A DNA stretch of 37,216 bases. Origin: Cyanobacteria bacterium K_Offshore_surface_m2_239. Lineage in GTDB: Bacteria; Cyanobacteriota; Cyanobacteriia; PCC-6307; Cyanobiaceae. The notes under the pieces were generated by a model. It was not told the DNA's origin, made no database searches, and saw only the letters and a list, made by a program, of their open reading frames with translations. Within the stretch, counting starts at the first letter, position 1, and the number at the start of each line of letters is the position of its first letter. Of the stretch, positions 1-8,403 are shown one piece after another. The translations under genes were made by a program, and so were the position numbers. The DNA lies in the NCBI GenBank assembly GCA_016882305.1, contig VGQX01000012.1, forward strand, positions 1 through 37,216. The letters are read 5' to 3'.

Positions 1-843
1 ATCCGGGCTCCAGCCCACGCTCCTCACCCAATCCTTGTGGCCTTCGAGCAGGGCCAGCTGCTTGCCGCTTGCCGCCTCCCACAGCCGCACCGTGCCATCA
101 CCCCCGCCGCTGGCCAGGCGCTGCCCATCCGGGCTCCAGCCCACGCTGTTCACCTGGCCGGGGTGGAAGAGATCAAGACTGTGGGGAAGCTGGGGCGCTC
201 CGAGGTGATCCAGGGAGGGTGGGGCGCGATCCACAGCGGAGGGGCTGGGGCTGGCGGGAGAGGAGGGCGGCTTCGCCGTTGGAGGCGGCGGAAGGCTGGA
301 GGTTGCATCGGTGCTCTCCGCGGCTCGGGTGGACTCCGTTGCCGTGGAATCTGTCGCCGCCGTTTCCGCCTTCGTGCCTTCAGCCGGCTCGCCGACCTCT
401 CCGCCGATCCCCTCCCCAGCGTTCTCCACTCGGCAGGCCTCCAACAGCCGAGCCCACTCGCGCTCGCGATCCGCGCCTGGCCGCCAATCCACCTCGGCGA
501 AAATGCGCAGCATCGCCTTGGGCTCGGCGTCGTCGAGACGCAGCGGAATAAAGCGCCTTTCCAGGTTTTGCGGATCGCGAAAGATGGCGGCGTGGCGCTC
601 CAGCCCCGCCCACTCCGAGCCGAAAGCGTTGGCCGACATGCAAAACAGCAGCACCTTCGAGTGCTCCAGCCCCTCCTCGATCTTCACGGAGATCGGATCG
701 CCCGGCTTGATGATCCACTCGTCGAACCACACCCGCAGCCCAGTCGCCCGCAGCCCCTCGGCCAGCTCACGCACCACCGTCTTGTCGGCGCTGCTGTGGC
801 TGAGGAAAACGTTGTAGCGGTAGGTGGTGTGGGGCCCGGCCAT
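1..843 (-). CDS. TIR domain-WD40 repeat protein (partial, C-terminus outside window)
   Basis: Not in the ORF track because the frame is open at the window edge. I read 281 codons from an ATG at 843. Residues 8-135 are a TIR domain: YNVFLSHSSADK at the start, VWFDEW, then SANAFGSEWAGLE, where E82 sits at the position of the catalytic glutamate of NAD-cleaving TIR domains (SxxxxxxWxxxE pattern). A low-complexity Pro/Ala/Ser/Thr linker (about 150-225) follows, then WD40 repeats with VNSVGWSPDG and GTVRLWEAASG; at least two repeat starts are visible and more must lie beyond the edge. TIR-WD40 proteins are inferred sensor-effector proteins: the propeller senses and the TIR depletes NAD or makes a signal. 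It is divergent from the AlbA_2/ParA pair. Family call is firm; activity is inferred. Confidence 0.85.
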   Translation of the reverse strand, partial: MAGPHTTYRYNVFLSHSSADKTVVRELAEGLRATGLRVWFDEWIIKPGDPISVKIEEGLEHSKVLLFCMSANAFGSEWAGLERHAAIFRDPQNLERRFIPLRLDDAEPKAMLRIFAEVDWRPGADREREWARLLEACRVENAGEGIGGEVGEPAEGTKAETAATDSTATESTRAAESTDATSSLPPPPTAKPPSSPASPSPSAVDRAPPSLDHLGAPQLPHSLDLFHPGQVNSVGWSPDGQRLASGGGDGTVRLWEAASGKQLALLEGHKDWVRSVGWSPD

Positions 844-942
844 GGGGGCAGGGTAGGGGGTGAACTGTGCCGGGCATGGGGTGGCCGGGCACAATGGGCT
901 CTGGTGAAGGGGGTTCGCTGCCCTGGCTGGCTGAATGGAGCG
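844..942. promoter_or_regulatory. Divergent intergenic region between TIR-WD40 and AlbA_2 genes
   Basis: These 99 bp separate two divergently transcribed genes, so both promoters should lie here. I see no convincing -35/-10 pair; CACAAT near 890 is a weak -10 candidate for the plus strand. GGAG at 937-940 is a plausible ribosome binding site for the start at 943. The call rests on gene arrangement. Confidence 0.35.
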
Positions 943-2169
943 ATGAGCCACTACTCCGACGCTGAACTGGAAGCCCTGCTTGCGGATACGGAATCCGACC
1001 AGGTGGAGCGCAAAAGGGCCTGGACCGGTAATGCCCCCAGCAAGGGCCGCGAGGCTGTCTGCGCGTTTGCCAATGATCTGCCCGACCACGGCACACCAGG
1101 GGTGTTGATTGTTGGCGCGAACGATGACGGTAGCCCCTCCCACACGCCCATCGATGATCAACTCTTGCAGACCCTGTCTGATATCAAGACCGATGGGAAA
1201 ATCGTGCCGCCGCCTACCCTCACGGTTCAAAAACGCCTGTTGAAGGGTGCCGATCGGGCGGTGGTGACCGTCTGGCCGGCGGATTCGCCCCCCGTTCGCT
1301 ACGACGGCCGCATCTGGATTCGCCTGGGCCCTCGACGGGATCTGGCCACCGCCCAGGATGAGCGCATTCTCAATGAAAAGCGACGCTGCCGCGATCAACC
1401 CTTTGATGCCCGGCCCTGTGGTAGCGCCACCTGGAAGGATTTGGATCTGGCCTGGTATCGGGAGACCTATCTGCCGATGGCCGTGGCGCCGGAGGTGTTG
1501 GAGGCCAATGAGCGCTCCTTGGAGGAGCAGTTGGCCAGCACCCGCATGATCCTCAGCCCCGCCGAACCCACGCCCACCCACTTGGGCGTACTCACCCTGT
1601 GTGACCATGGACGCGACTTCCTCCCCTGCGCTTACGTGCAGTTTTTGAAGCTGGCCGGCACCAGCCTGGCGGATGAACCGGTGGATGCGGAGGAGTTTGA
1701 GGGGCGCCTGGTGGATGTCATCCGCCTGGTGGAAGAGAAGTTGATGTCACACAACCGCACAACGGTGGATTTCAAGAGCGGGGCCAACGAGAGGCGCACT
1801 CAGCTCTACCCGCTGGTGGCGCTGCAGCAATTGTTTCGCAATGCCATGCTGTACCGCACCTATGAGCACACCCAGGCGCCGATTCGCGTCTACTGGTATG
1901 CGGATCGTCTTGAGATCTTCAGCCCCGGCGGGCCCGTGGGCATCGTGACGGCCGAAACCTTTGGCCTGCCAGGCTATACCGACTATCGCAACCCCAACCT
2001 GGCGGGTTTTCTGCGGGAGACGGGTTTCGCGCAACGGTTTGGGGCTGGTATCGCCAGCGCACGGCGTGAATGTTCCCGTAATGGCAATCCCTTACCTGAA
2101 TTCAAGATCTCCAATCTCGCTATCGCGGTGACGTTGCGGCCCGCAGAGGAGATGATAGAGGAGCCATGA
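943..2169 (+). CDS. AlbA_2 (Schlafen-type) and GHKL ATP-binding protein, COG2865-like
   Basis: The ORF track starts at 37, but the first 302 codons are antisense to the TIR-WD40 gene; the ATG at 943, preceded by GGAG, gives a 408-residue protein that begins at the family motif. Residues about 12-130 match the AlbA_2 domain (ESDQVERKRAW, then GVLIVGANDDG). Residues about 280-400 match the GHKL-type C-terminal domain of RecG-like COG2865 proteins: QLFRNAMLYRTY, DRLEIFSPGGP, DYRNPNLAGF, FGAGI. The N-box position usually held by Glu is Gln here, so ATP may be bound rather than hydrolysed. The stop overlaps the next start (ATGA), so the protein is probably made together with the ParA-like protein. 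AlbA_2 domains bind nucleic acid; the actual function is unknown, and location argues for defence or stress response. Confidence 0.8.
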   Translation: MSHYSDAELEALLADTESDQVERKRAWTGNAPSKGREAVCAFANDLPDHGTPGVLIVGANDDGSPSHTPIDDQLLQTLSDIKTDGKIVPPPTLTVQKRLLKGADRAVVTVWPADSPPVRYDGRIWIRLGPRRDLATAQDERILNEKRRCRDQPFDARPCGSATWKDLDLAWYRETYLPMAVAPEVLEANERSLEEQLASTRMILSPAEPTPTHLGVLTLCDHGRDFLPCAYVQFLKLAGTSLADEPVDAEEFEGRLVDVIRLVEEKLMSHNRTTVDFKSGANERRTQLYPLVALQQLFRNAMLYRTYEHTQAPIRVYWYADRLEIFSPGGPVGIVTAETFGLPGYTDYRNPNLAGFLRETGFAQRFGAGIASARRECSRNGNPLPEFKISNLAIAVTLRPAEEMIEEP

Positions 2170-3167
2170 AAACCATCGCATTTTTCAACGATCGCGCTGG
2201 TGTTGGCAAGACCACGCTTGTGTATCACCTTGCCTGGATGTTGGCGGAATTGGGCCTCTCCGTGCTGGCCGCCGATCTGGATCCCCAGGCCAATCTCAGC
2301 AGCCTGTTCCTCGATGAAGACCTCCTGGAGGAGATCTGGACAGAGCCCCGTACCCCAAGAACCGTGCTCGGCAGCCTGCTGCCTTTGCTGGAGGGAACGG
2401 GCGAGGTGGCCACTCCCTGGATCGCTCAGGTTGCCTCTGGGATCGGGCTTGTTGTCGGCGATCTGGCCCTTTCGGCGCGGGTGGAGGATGGGTTGTCGGC
2501 GTGTTGGCTCAACGGCCTGGAGCGCGAGCCGAATGCTTTGCGTGTTTTCACAGCGTTTTGGCGCTTGTTGGCCCTGGCTGCCGCTGAACGCCAGGCTGAT
2601 GTGGTGTTGCTTGATGTGGCGTCCAACCTGGGAGCGTTGAATCGGGCGGTCTTGAGCTCAGCGAGCCAGGTGGTGATTCCGCTGGTGCCGGATCTGTATT
2701 CCATCCAAGGGTTGACCCATCTCGGCGCCACCCTGCGCGGCTGGCAGGAGAGCTGGCGGGAGCGCTTGGCGTCGACACCCGAGTCATCCCGCACCGCGCC
2801 GGTTCCAGGCGGCGCGATGGAGCCAGTGGGCTATGTGATGTTGCAACACCCGGTGCGCCTGGATCGACCGGTGATGGCCTACAAGCGCTGGCTGGATCAG
2901 GTGCCCGCCATCTATGCCCGTGCCGTCTTGAACCAGGCACCGGAGCCGCCTGCCGCAACCCCGAACGATGACCCCAACTGCCTCGCCCAGCTCAGGTACA
3001 ACCGGATCCTGATGCCCCTGGCCCGGGAGGCACGCAAGCCGATGTTTCATCTGACGCCAGCGGATGGGGCCCTGGGGGGCCATCTCCAGGCCGCCGTGGC
3101 TTGCCGGAAGGAGTTTCGTGCCTTGGCCAGGGAGCTCGCGGGGCGGTGTGGGTTGCTCTTGCCCTGA
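2166..3167 (+). CDS. ParA/MinD-like P-loop ATPase coupled to the AlbA_2 protein
   Basis: 333 residues, starting in the ATGA overlap with the upstream gene. The N-terminus carries a Walker A variant, NDRAGVGKTT (residues 8-17), in which the usual KGG of ParA is RAG, so the signature lysine is replaced by Arg. Walker A' is LAADLDPQANL, and Walker B is VVLLDVASNLGALNR followed by VVIPLVPDLYSIQGL, all in ParA order. ParA ATPases dimerise with ATP and bind DNA or partners. No parB or centromere-like repeats are nearby, so this is probably not a partition system. The tight coupling suggests a two-component machine with the AlbA_2 protein. It ends 16 bp from the convergent res gene, with no obvious terminator between. 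Confidence 0.8.
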   Translation: MKTIAFFNDRAGVGKTTLVYHLAWMLAELGLSVLAADLDPQANLSSLFLDEDLLEEIWTEPRTPRTVLGSLLPLLEGTGEVATPWIAQVASGIGLVVGDLALSARVEDGLSACWLNGLEREPNALRVFTAFWRLLALAAAERQADVVLLDVASNLGALNRAVLSSASQVVIPLVPDLYSIQGLTHLGATLRGWQESWRERLASTPESSRTAPVPGGAMEPVGYVMLQHPVRLDRPVMAYKRWLDQVPAIYARAVLNQAPEPPAATPNDDPNCLAQLRYNRILMPLAREARKPMFHLTPADGALGGHLQAAVACRKEFRALARELAGRCGLLLP

Positions 3168-3183
3168 GGGATGGGGTCAAGGA

Positions 3184-6100
3184 TTACAAGCCAGACAAAA
3201 CATCATCCATAGATCGTGCTGTCAGATATCGTGCAGGATTATCACCGTCTGCAAGGGCGTTGAAATGTGCCTTGCCGCAGTTGATTTTAGCGCTCTCTTT
3301 GTCGCGCAAGTCGTCGGTAAACAAGCTGCTTTTGGTTTCCACAACAAGATAGAGACGTTCTCCCTCGGGCTTTGCAACCAGAATAGCCCAATCTGGATTG
3401 TATGGTCCCAGTGGGGTGGGTACCTTGAACCAGGCTGGGAGTTTGGCGTAGACCTTGATCGCCTCATTCCTTTCGAGCTCCTCGGCAAATGTGCGTTCGG
3501 TGTCCGATTGGTAAATCACCTGTTCATGGACCGCCTTGTTGGCATCGACCATTGACTTGAGATAGCCCATCAGCTCCTGATTCTCGAACAACTCCTGAGC
3601 GTAATAAGCATCATTACCGATCCGCTGGTATTTGATGCCATCCACAAGTGCCAGGCGTTTGGTGCGATTGATGATCTCCGCAGCCAGCTCGATGAACTGC
3701 TGCGGGTTGCGCTTGAAATCATCCAGCCGCTGACTGTCCACGAGGATGCGGCAGATGCTGCGGCGTGTGAGCGAGGTCTTGTCCTGAAGATCGGTCAAGA
3801 TGTCGGGCAGTTCGATGTCGGCTTCGTCGAGGGTCACAGGAGGGGCGGCGGTCTTCTCCGTTGCGTCCACGCCTGAGCGACCGATGGCGAGGTCTGCCTT
3901 GCGCCATTGGAGGCGGGTTTTGGCGATGGGTGGTGCTTCAGCAAGGGCTTGGATGCAGGTGGCGAGCAGGGCCTCGTTGTCGAACTGCACGCGGTAGGTG
4001 GTCTTGTGCTTGATGCGATCCCAGAGCGCTTTGAAGTCCGCACTGTTCAGAACGGCCTGGCGGGTCTTCACCTGCCTGCGTTCGTCCGCGTTCTTGATGT
4101 CCAGGCGGCCGGCGAGCTTGCGGAGGAGCTCCTTCACCTGAGGCAGTTGGGCCGTGAACGGCTCCGGCAGGGTCAACGTGTCGTTCTTGAGCGCCGTGCG
4201 CAGGGCGTCTTGCACCTTGCCCTTGGCGTTGATCAACCCTGAAGTCTTCAGGCTCTCCCAGAGCAGCTTCGATTGGGCGAGCCCCAACGGTGCGGGATGG
4301 CCATCGGCGCCGATGGCCGTGATTCCGGCGAACTGGTGGGCTTCAACGATGCCAAACCGGATGCCTGTATCGGTTTCAATTTCTTTCTGGAGGTTTTCCG
4401 CGAACTGCTCGTAACTCTCGGATGCGATGACGGTGAGTGTGTTCAATTCAAAGCCACGCTGGCGCTCGCCCTGTTGATTCACACAGAGGCGCAGGCCACG
4501 GCCAATGGTCTGCCGGCGCTGCTGCTCGGAGGCCATTTCCCGCAGGCTGCAGATCTGGAAAACGTTCGGATTGTCCCAGCCTTCACGCAGAGCCGAATGC
4601 GAGAAGATGAATTTCAATGGTGTCTCCAGGCTGAGAAGCTTTTCCTTGTCACGCATGATCAGATTGTAGGTATCGTCGTCGGCCTTGGTGGTTCCCTCAC
4701 CCTTTGAATCTTTGAATATTTCCACCGTCTTTCCACCGACCTTTTTCTTGTCGATGGAGAAGTATCCGTCATGAACCTCCTCGGCAGCAGCCGTGAGGTC
4801 CACTTCTTGGAAGAGGGTTTGGTAGTCAAGATGACTGGCAAGCTGGCGGTATTCCTCCTCAAAGATGCGGGCATAGGCACCATTGACCCGGTTGCCCTCA
4901 GCGTCGTACTGCCGATACTTGTCGACAGCATCGATGAAGAACAGACTCAGCACCTTGATGCCTTGGGGGCGCAGCCGCATCTCCTTGTCGAAGTGTTCCT
5001 TGATCGTGCGCTTGATCATCTGTCGCTGGATGGCGAGAGGCTCAATATCTCCATAGGCCTCGCCAATGTGGAGAAAGGTCTCGCCACCGGGATGGCGCAG
5101 CTCAAGAAACTCTGTGCCTTTGGCCACGCGGATCTCACCAACTCTGAAATCGCGGTACACGGCCCGTTGGGTTGTCATTTCCAAAAGGTCTCCGTCTTGC
5201 ACGGAAACTTCTCGACGTGAGACGCCTGCTCCTGCCTGCAGGTCGAGTTCCACCTTGGCCGAGATGACGCCACGCTTGTTGCTGACAGAGAGGAGCCGCA
5301 CAAACGGTTTGTTGTAAGCACCTTCCACCGAGGCCGCAGCCACTTCGATTTGCTTCACCAGCTTGCGCTCGTAGGCATCCACCGCATCAAGCTTGTAGAG
5401 CATGTGATGGGCCTGCTTTGGGGTTGCGGAATAACGCAGGTTGCAGAGAGGATTCATCCGCTCCATGGCTTTCTTCCCCTTGCCGTCAAGCCCGCCCTCA
5501 ACGCTTTGGGGCTCATCAACAATCAGGATGGGGCGCGTCGCACGAATGAGGTCGATGGGCTTCTCGCCACCAGTCTTCTCGCTGGGGCGATACATCACAT
5601 TCTTTGACTTCTCGCGGCGTACAGCTTCGTCTGCCTCTTCTGATTCCGCCTGTTGTTCGTCGCCGAATTTGTTGATGGCACCTACCGTCATCACCATGAT
5701 TTGGATTTGCGGGCTGGTGGCAAAGTTACGGACCTGTCCGAGCTTGGCTGAGTCGTAGATGAAGACGTCAAAGGGTGCGCCCGCATAGAGCCCTTTGAGG
5801 TGTTCGGCTGCGGTCTGGATCGTGTGATAGACACCTTCTTTGATCGCCACTGTGGGCACCACGATCACAAACTTGGTGAAACCAAAGCGCTTGTTCAGCT
5901 CGAATATGGTTCGCAGATAGACATAGGTTTTGCCGGTGCCGGTCTCCATCTCTACGGTGAAGTCCAGAGATTCGAGTGCTTCTGATGGAGCCAAGCCATG
6001 ACGAAGTTGAATGGCACGCAAATTGTCCAGGAGTTGATCCTCTAGCAATGTGCGCCTATTGCCGATGCCTAGTTCATTTTCCAACAAAGAAAGCTGGCCG

Positions 6101-6222
6101 CTGGAAGTCTCTCTTACGACTGTGAACTCAGTTCGGCAGGTTTCCTGCCCACGAAAGAGATCGCACGCTGCTTCGATTGCTTGGAGCTGATAATCGAGGT
6201 TGGGTTCAAACTGCAGTTTCAT
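3184..6222 (-). CDS. res: Type III restriction enzyme Res subunit (DEAD-like helicase plus nuclease)
   Basis: 1012 residues, in the normal range for type III Res. SF2 helicase motifs in order: METGTGKT (Walker A, about 92-99), ILIVDEPQS (motif II, 232-240), RYSATPK (motif III), and QRRQTIGRGLRL (motif VI). The C-terminal PD-(D/E)xK nuclease is complete: NPDWAIL (D944) and VVETKSS (E962, K964). With Mod, Res translocates on DNA and cuts beside two oppositely oriented unmethylated sites. It is the last gene of the minus-strand operon; its ATG overlaps the stop of the dinD fragment by 4 nt. Res alone should be inactive because Mod supplies site recognition, so an intact res beside a broken mod would be tolerated. 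Confidence 0.9.
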   Translation of the reverse strand: MKLQFEPNLDYQLQAIEAACDLFRGQETCRTEFTVVRETSSGQLSLLENELGIGNRRTLLEDQLLDNLRAIQLRHGLAPSEALESLDFTVEMETGTGKTYVYLRTIFELNKRFGFTKFVIVVPTVAIKEGVYHTIQTAAEHLKGLYAGAPFDVFIYDSAKLGQVRNFATSPQIQIMVMTVGAINKFGDEQQAESEEADEAVRREKSKNVMYRPSEKTGGEKPIDLIRATRPILIVDEPQSVEGGLDGKGKKAMERMNPLCNLRYSATPKQAHHMLYKLDAVDAYERKLVKQIEVAAASVEGAYNKPFVRLLSVSNKRGVISAKVELDLQAGAGVSRREVSVQDGDLLEMTTQRAVYRDFRVGEIRVAKGTEFLELRHPGGETFLHIGEAYGDIEPLAIQRQMIKRTIKEHFDKEMRLRPQGIKVLSLFFIDAVDKYRQYDAEGNRVNGAYARIFEEEYRQLASHLDYQTLFQEVDLTAAAEEVHDGYFSIDKKKVGGKTVEIFKDSKGEGTTKADDDTYNLIMRDKEKLLSLETPLKFIFSHSALREGWDNPNVFQICSLREMASEQQRRQTIGRGLRLCVNQQGERQRGFELNTLTVIASESYEQFAENLQKEIETDTGIRFGIVEAHQFAGITAIGADGHPAPLGLAQSKLLWESLKTSGLINAKGKVQDALRTALKNDTLTLPEPFTAQLPQVKELLRKLAGRLDIKNADERRQVKTRQAVLNSADFKALWDRIKHKTTYRVQFDNEALLATCIQALAEAPPIAKTRLQWRKADLAIGRSGVDATEKTAAPPVTLDEADIELPDILTDLQDKTSLTRRSICRILVDSQRLDDFKRNPQQFIELAAEIINRTKRLALVDGIKYQRIGNDAYYAQELFENQELMGYLKSMVDANKAVHEQVIYQSDTERTFAEELERNEAIKVYAKLPAWFKVPTPLGPYNPDWAILVAKPEGERLYLVVETKSSLFTDDLRDKESAKINCGKAHFNALADGDNPARYLTARSMDDVLSGL

Positions 6223-6476
6223 GCCTGAGCTCTAACTCTGCTGCCGATGGGGACCATTTTCGTGACGCCACGAAAATGGTGATCCGGGACGAAGCCTGTT
6301 GTCTTGCACGACTCGATCGCACGCTGGATCGCGGTGATGAAATTCTCCCAACGGGCATAGCCCAAGGGTTCCTGAAGGACACGGGCAAACCAGAACTCCA
6401 CTTCATCAGCACCTGGCTCTTTGCGAGCAAGAGCATCGAACTGTCTCTGCATCCTTTGGAGAAGATCTTTGATCAC
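6219..6476 (-). pseudogene. Truncated DinD-like (DNA damage-inducible protein D) gene
   Basis: 85 residues matching only the N-terminal part of DinD/BRO-like proteins: EFWFARVLQEPLGYARWENF and DHHFRGVTKMVPIGS correspond to the conserved YW-AREL/LGY-WENF and DHFR-ITKMV segments. Full-length family members are roughly 280 residues; here the frame stops nine residues after the TKMV motif. The fragment is nevertheless stitched into the operon: its ATG overlaps the mod stop (ATGA at 6473-6476) and its TGA overlaps the res ATG (6219-6222). It could survive as a coupling leader or be plain decay. DinD-like genes are known beside restriction systems. Family assignment is from remembered motifs and is moderately sure. 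Confidence 0.7.
6253..6280. repeat. Perfect 12-bp inverted repeat with 4-nt loop
   Basis: ACCATTTTCGTG, loop acgc, then CACGAAAATGGT. It lies inside the dinD fragment over the codons of the HHFRGVTKMV motif, about 30 nt upstream of the res start on the minus strand. As RNA it would form a strong hairpin between mod and res. There is no U-run, so it is not a standard terminator. Confidence 0.8.
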
Positions 6477-8403
6477 AGGCTTCTCACGGTTTCGAGCCCG
6501 TGCTGCTGGAGGATGGCGGTGATGTTGGTCTTGGCCACGTCATCAGCGAAGGCACTGTCACGGAAGACAACTGTAGTTTCTCCGGCAGGCTTCAACTCCT
6601 GATGCCTTGCCACGATGGCGAGAGCAAGAGGCTCTACATCCACCTGCGGGACGGATTGGGAGAGGCATACAAGCAGGGAGCCGCCACCGATGGAGTGGAG
6701 GTCGTGTGCTTGCGTGGCACCGAGTGCCTTTTTTCGAGTTTCAATCGGGACACAGAGATCAAGTCCCAACTTGAGCAGGAGCTCAAAGAGGATGTCTTGC
6801 TCGGTACGGTCGGTCTTGAGATGCTCGATGGAGGCTTCGAGGGTTTCGGCGATCTTGTCGCTGTCTGGGTCCCATTCGCGGATGTTCGTGGAGTCTAGTT
6901 TGAAGACGCGAAAGCCGATGTCACCAGTAAACATAGGATTTGAGTTGGTTATTCGCCTTCCTGCTGCTCGAATACGCGTAAGAGTTACGTCAGCTATTGA
7001 TTTCCATCCTACTGAATCTGCACCCTGAATGGGTTCTTGAAGCTGGATCAAGATGCAACGCCTCTTCCCGCCATCCTCAGCATTCTGGGCTAAAACTGCA
7101 TCCATAGTCGTCCCTGTTCCGGCAAAGAAATCCATGACCAAGTCTTCACTGGCTAGGCTTGTTGACAGTTGCAGTATTCGTCGGATCAGGCGCGTAGGCT
7201 TTGGCGTTTCGAATACGACGTCCGAATTCGGAAAGTCGACAGCCGCAATCAACTCCTTCTTGGCTTCTTGTGTATGACCGACCTCTTGATAGGACCAGAG
7301 GGTTTGTGGTACACGCCCGTCTTTTACTTCGCTTAGGAAACGCTTGATGGCTGGCACATTATTTCCATCTGCACCCCACCAAATTCTATCATCAGCATTC
7401 AACTCTTTAAACTTGGTCTGCGACACACGCCAATAAGTGCCAGGCGGAGGGCCGGAGAGTTGGCGCCCAGAAGGACAAATGATCTGATAAGTGCCTTCTC
7501 CATAATAGTTTCTCGCTGACAGATCACCTGGTTTCCAAGGCCCTCGTGGGTCATTATCTGGATTCCCATAGCGAGCCTCCATTTCCTCTGTTCGCGGAAG
7601 TAACTTTGGAATCCATGTCTCGGAATTCTTGGCATACACGATGATATAGTCATGATCTTCAGAGAAGTGCTTCGCAGAATTCTTGGGCGAATACACTTTC
7701 TGCCAAACCGCAGTAGCAATGAAGTTCTCTTCACCGAACAGCCGTTCATTACGCAGCGTAGATTATGAACCTCATGGTCTGCAATGCTAATGAAGACTAC
7801 ACCATCATCTCGAAGCAAATTGTGCGCGAGCTTAAGCCGCGGATACATCATATTGAGCCAATCCGTATGGAAGCGTCCGGAGGCCTCGGTATTGGAAGAG
7901 AGCTTCACGCCTCCCTCACCAGTCTGGCCAGTAAGCTCCAGGTAGTTCTTGATGTTATCTTGAAAGTTATCGGGATAAACGAAGTCTCTGCCGGTGTTGT
8001 AGGGAGGATCGATGTAAATGAGCTTCACCTTCCCCGCATAGCTCTTCTGCAACAGCTTGAGCACTTCCAGGTTGTCACCCTCGATCATCAGATTCTTGGT
8101 GGTATCCCAATCCACGCTCTCTTCCGGGCAGGGCCGCAAGGTTCCCGTGGAGGGGGTGAGGGCCAGCTGGCGGGCGCGGCGTTTGCCATGCCAGTTGAGG
8201 CCGTACTTCTCCTCCGCATCAGTGACGGTCTTGTCACCAACGAGCGACTTGAGCACGTCGACATTCACGGCCACGCCATCCGGTCCCTCGGTGATCAGTT
8301 CAGGGAAAAGCGCCCGTAGCGCAGCCAGATTTTCCGCCACCAGGTCGGGCGAATGGGTCTCAGGGTCGGCGGCGGTCAGTTTCTGCATGGTGGCGTTGTG
8401 CAT
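6473..8403 (-). pseudogene. mod: Type III DNA methyltransferase Mod, split by a frameshift
   Basis: Two overlapping frames together make one complete Mod. The first (from the ATG at 8403) contains a conserved N-terminal region and motif IV DPPYNTG (132-138), then SIADHEVHNLR. Near 7740-7765 the frame breaks, and the other frame continues with NERLFGEENF and ends at 6473; it contains motif I DFFAGTGTTMDAV. DPPY before FxGxG is the beta-class order of type III Mod. The shift needs a net one-base loss or two-base gain; no homopolymer or tandem repeat is visible there, so classic phase variation is unlikely. The start at 8403 is in a TGATG overlap with the DUF4391 gene, better than the ORF-track start at 8541. 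The 6900-7760 stretch looks richer in A/T than its neighbours. It could be a sequencing error or real inactivation. Confidence 0.85.

Noticed and set aside
37-942. First 302 codons of the 710-residue ORF
   Set aside because: They are antisense to a clear TIR-WD40 gene, and the AlbA_2 protein starts naturally at 943 with a ribosome binding site.
2166-3167. Plasmid partition system
   Set aside because: No parB, no iterated centromere-like repeats and no replication gene are nearby.
7735-7770. Phase-variable repeat tract in mod
   Set aside because: Type III mod genes often vary by slippage, but no homopolymer or tandem repeat is present at the frame break.
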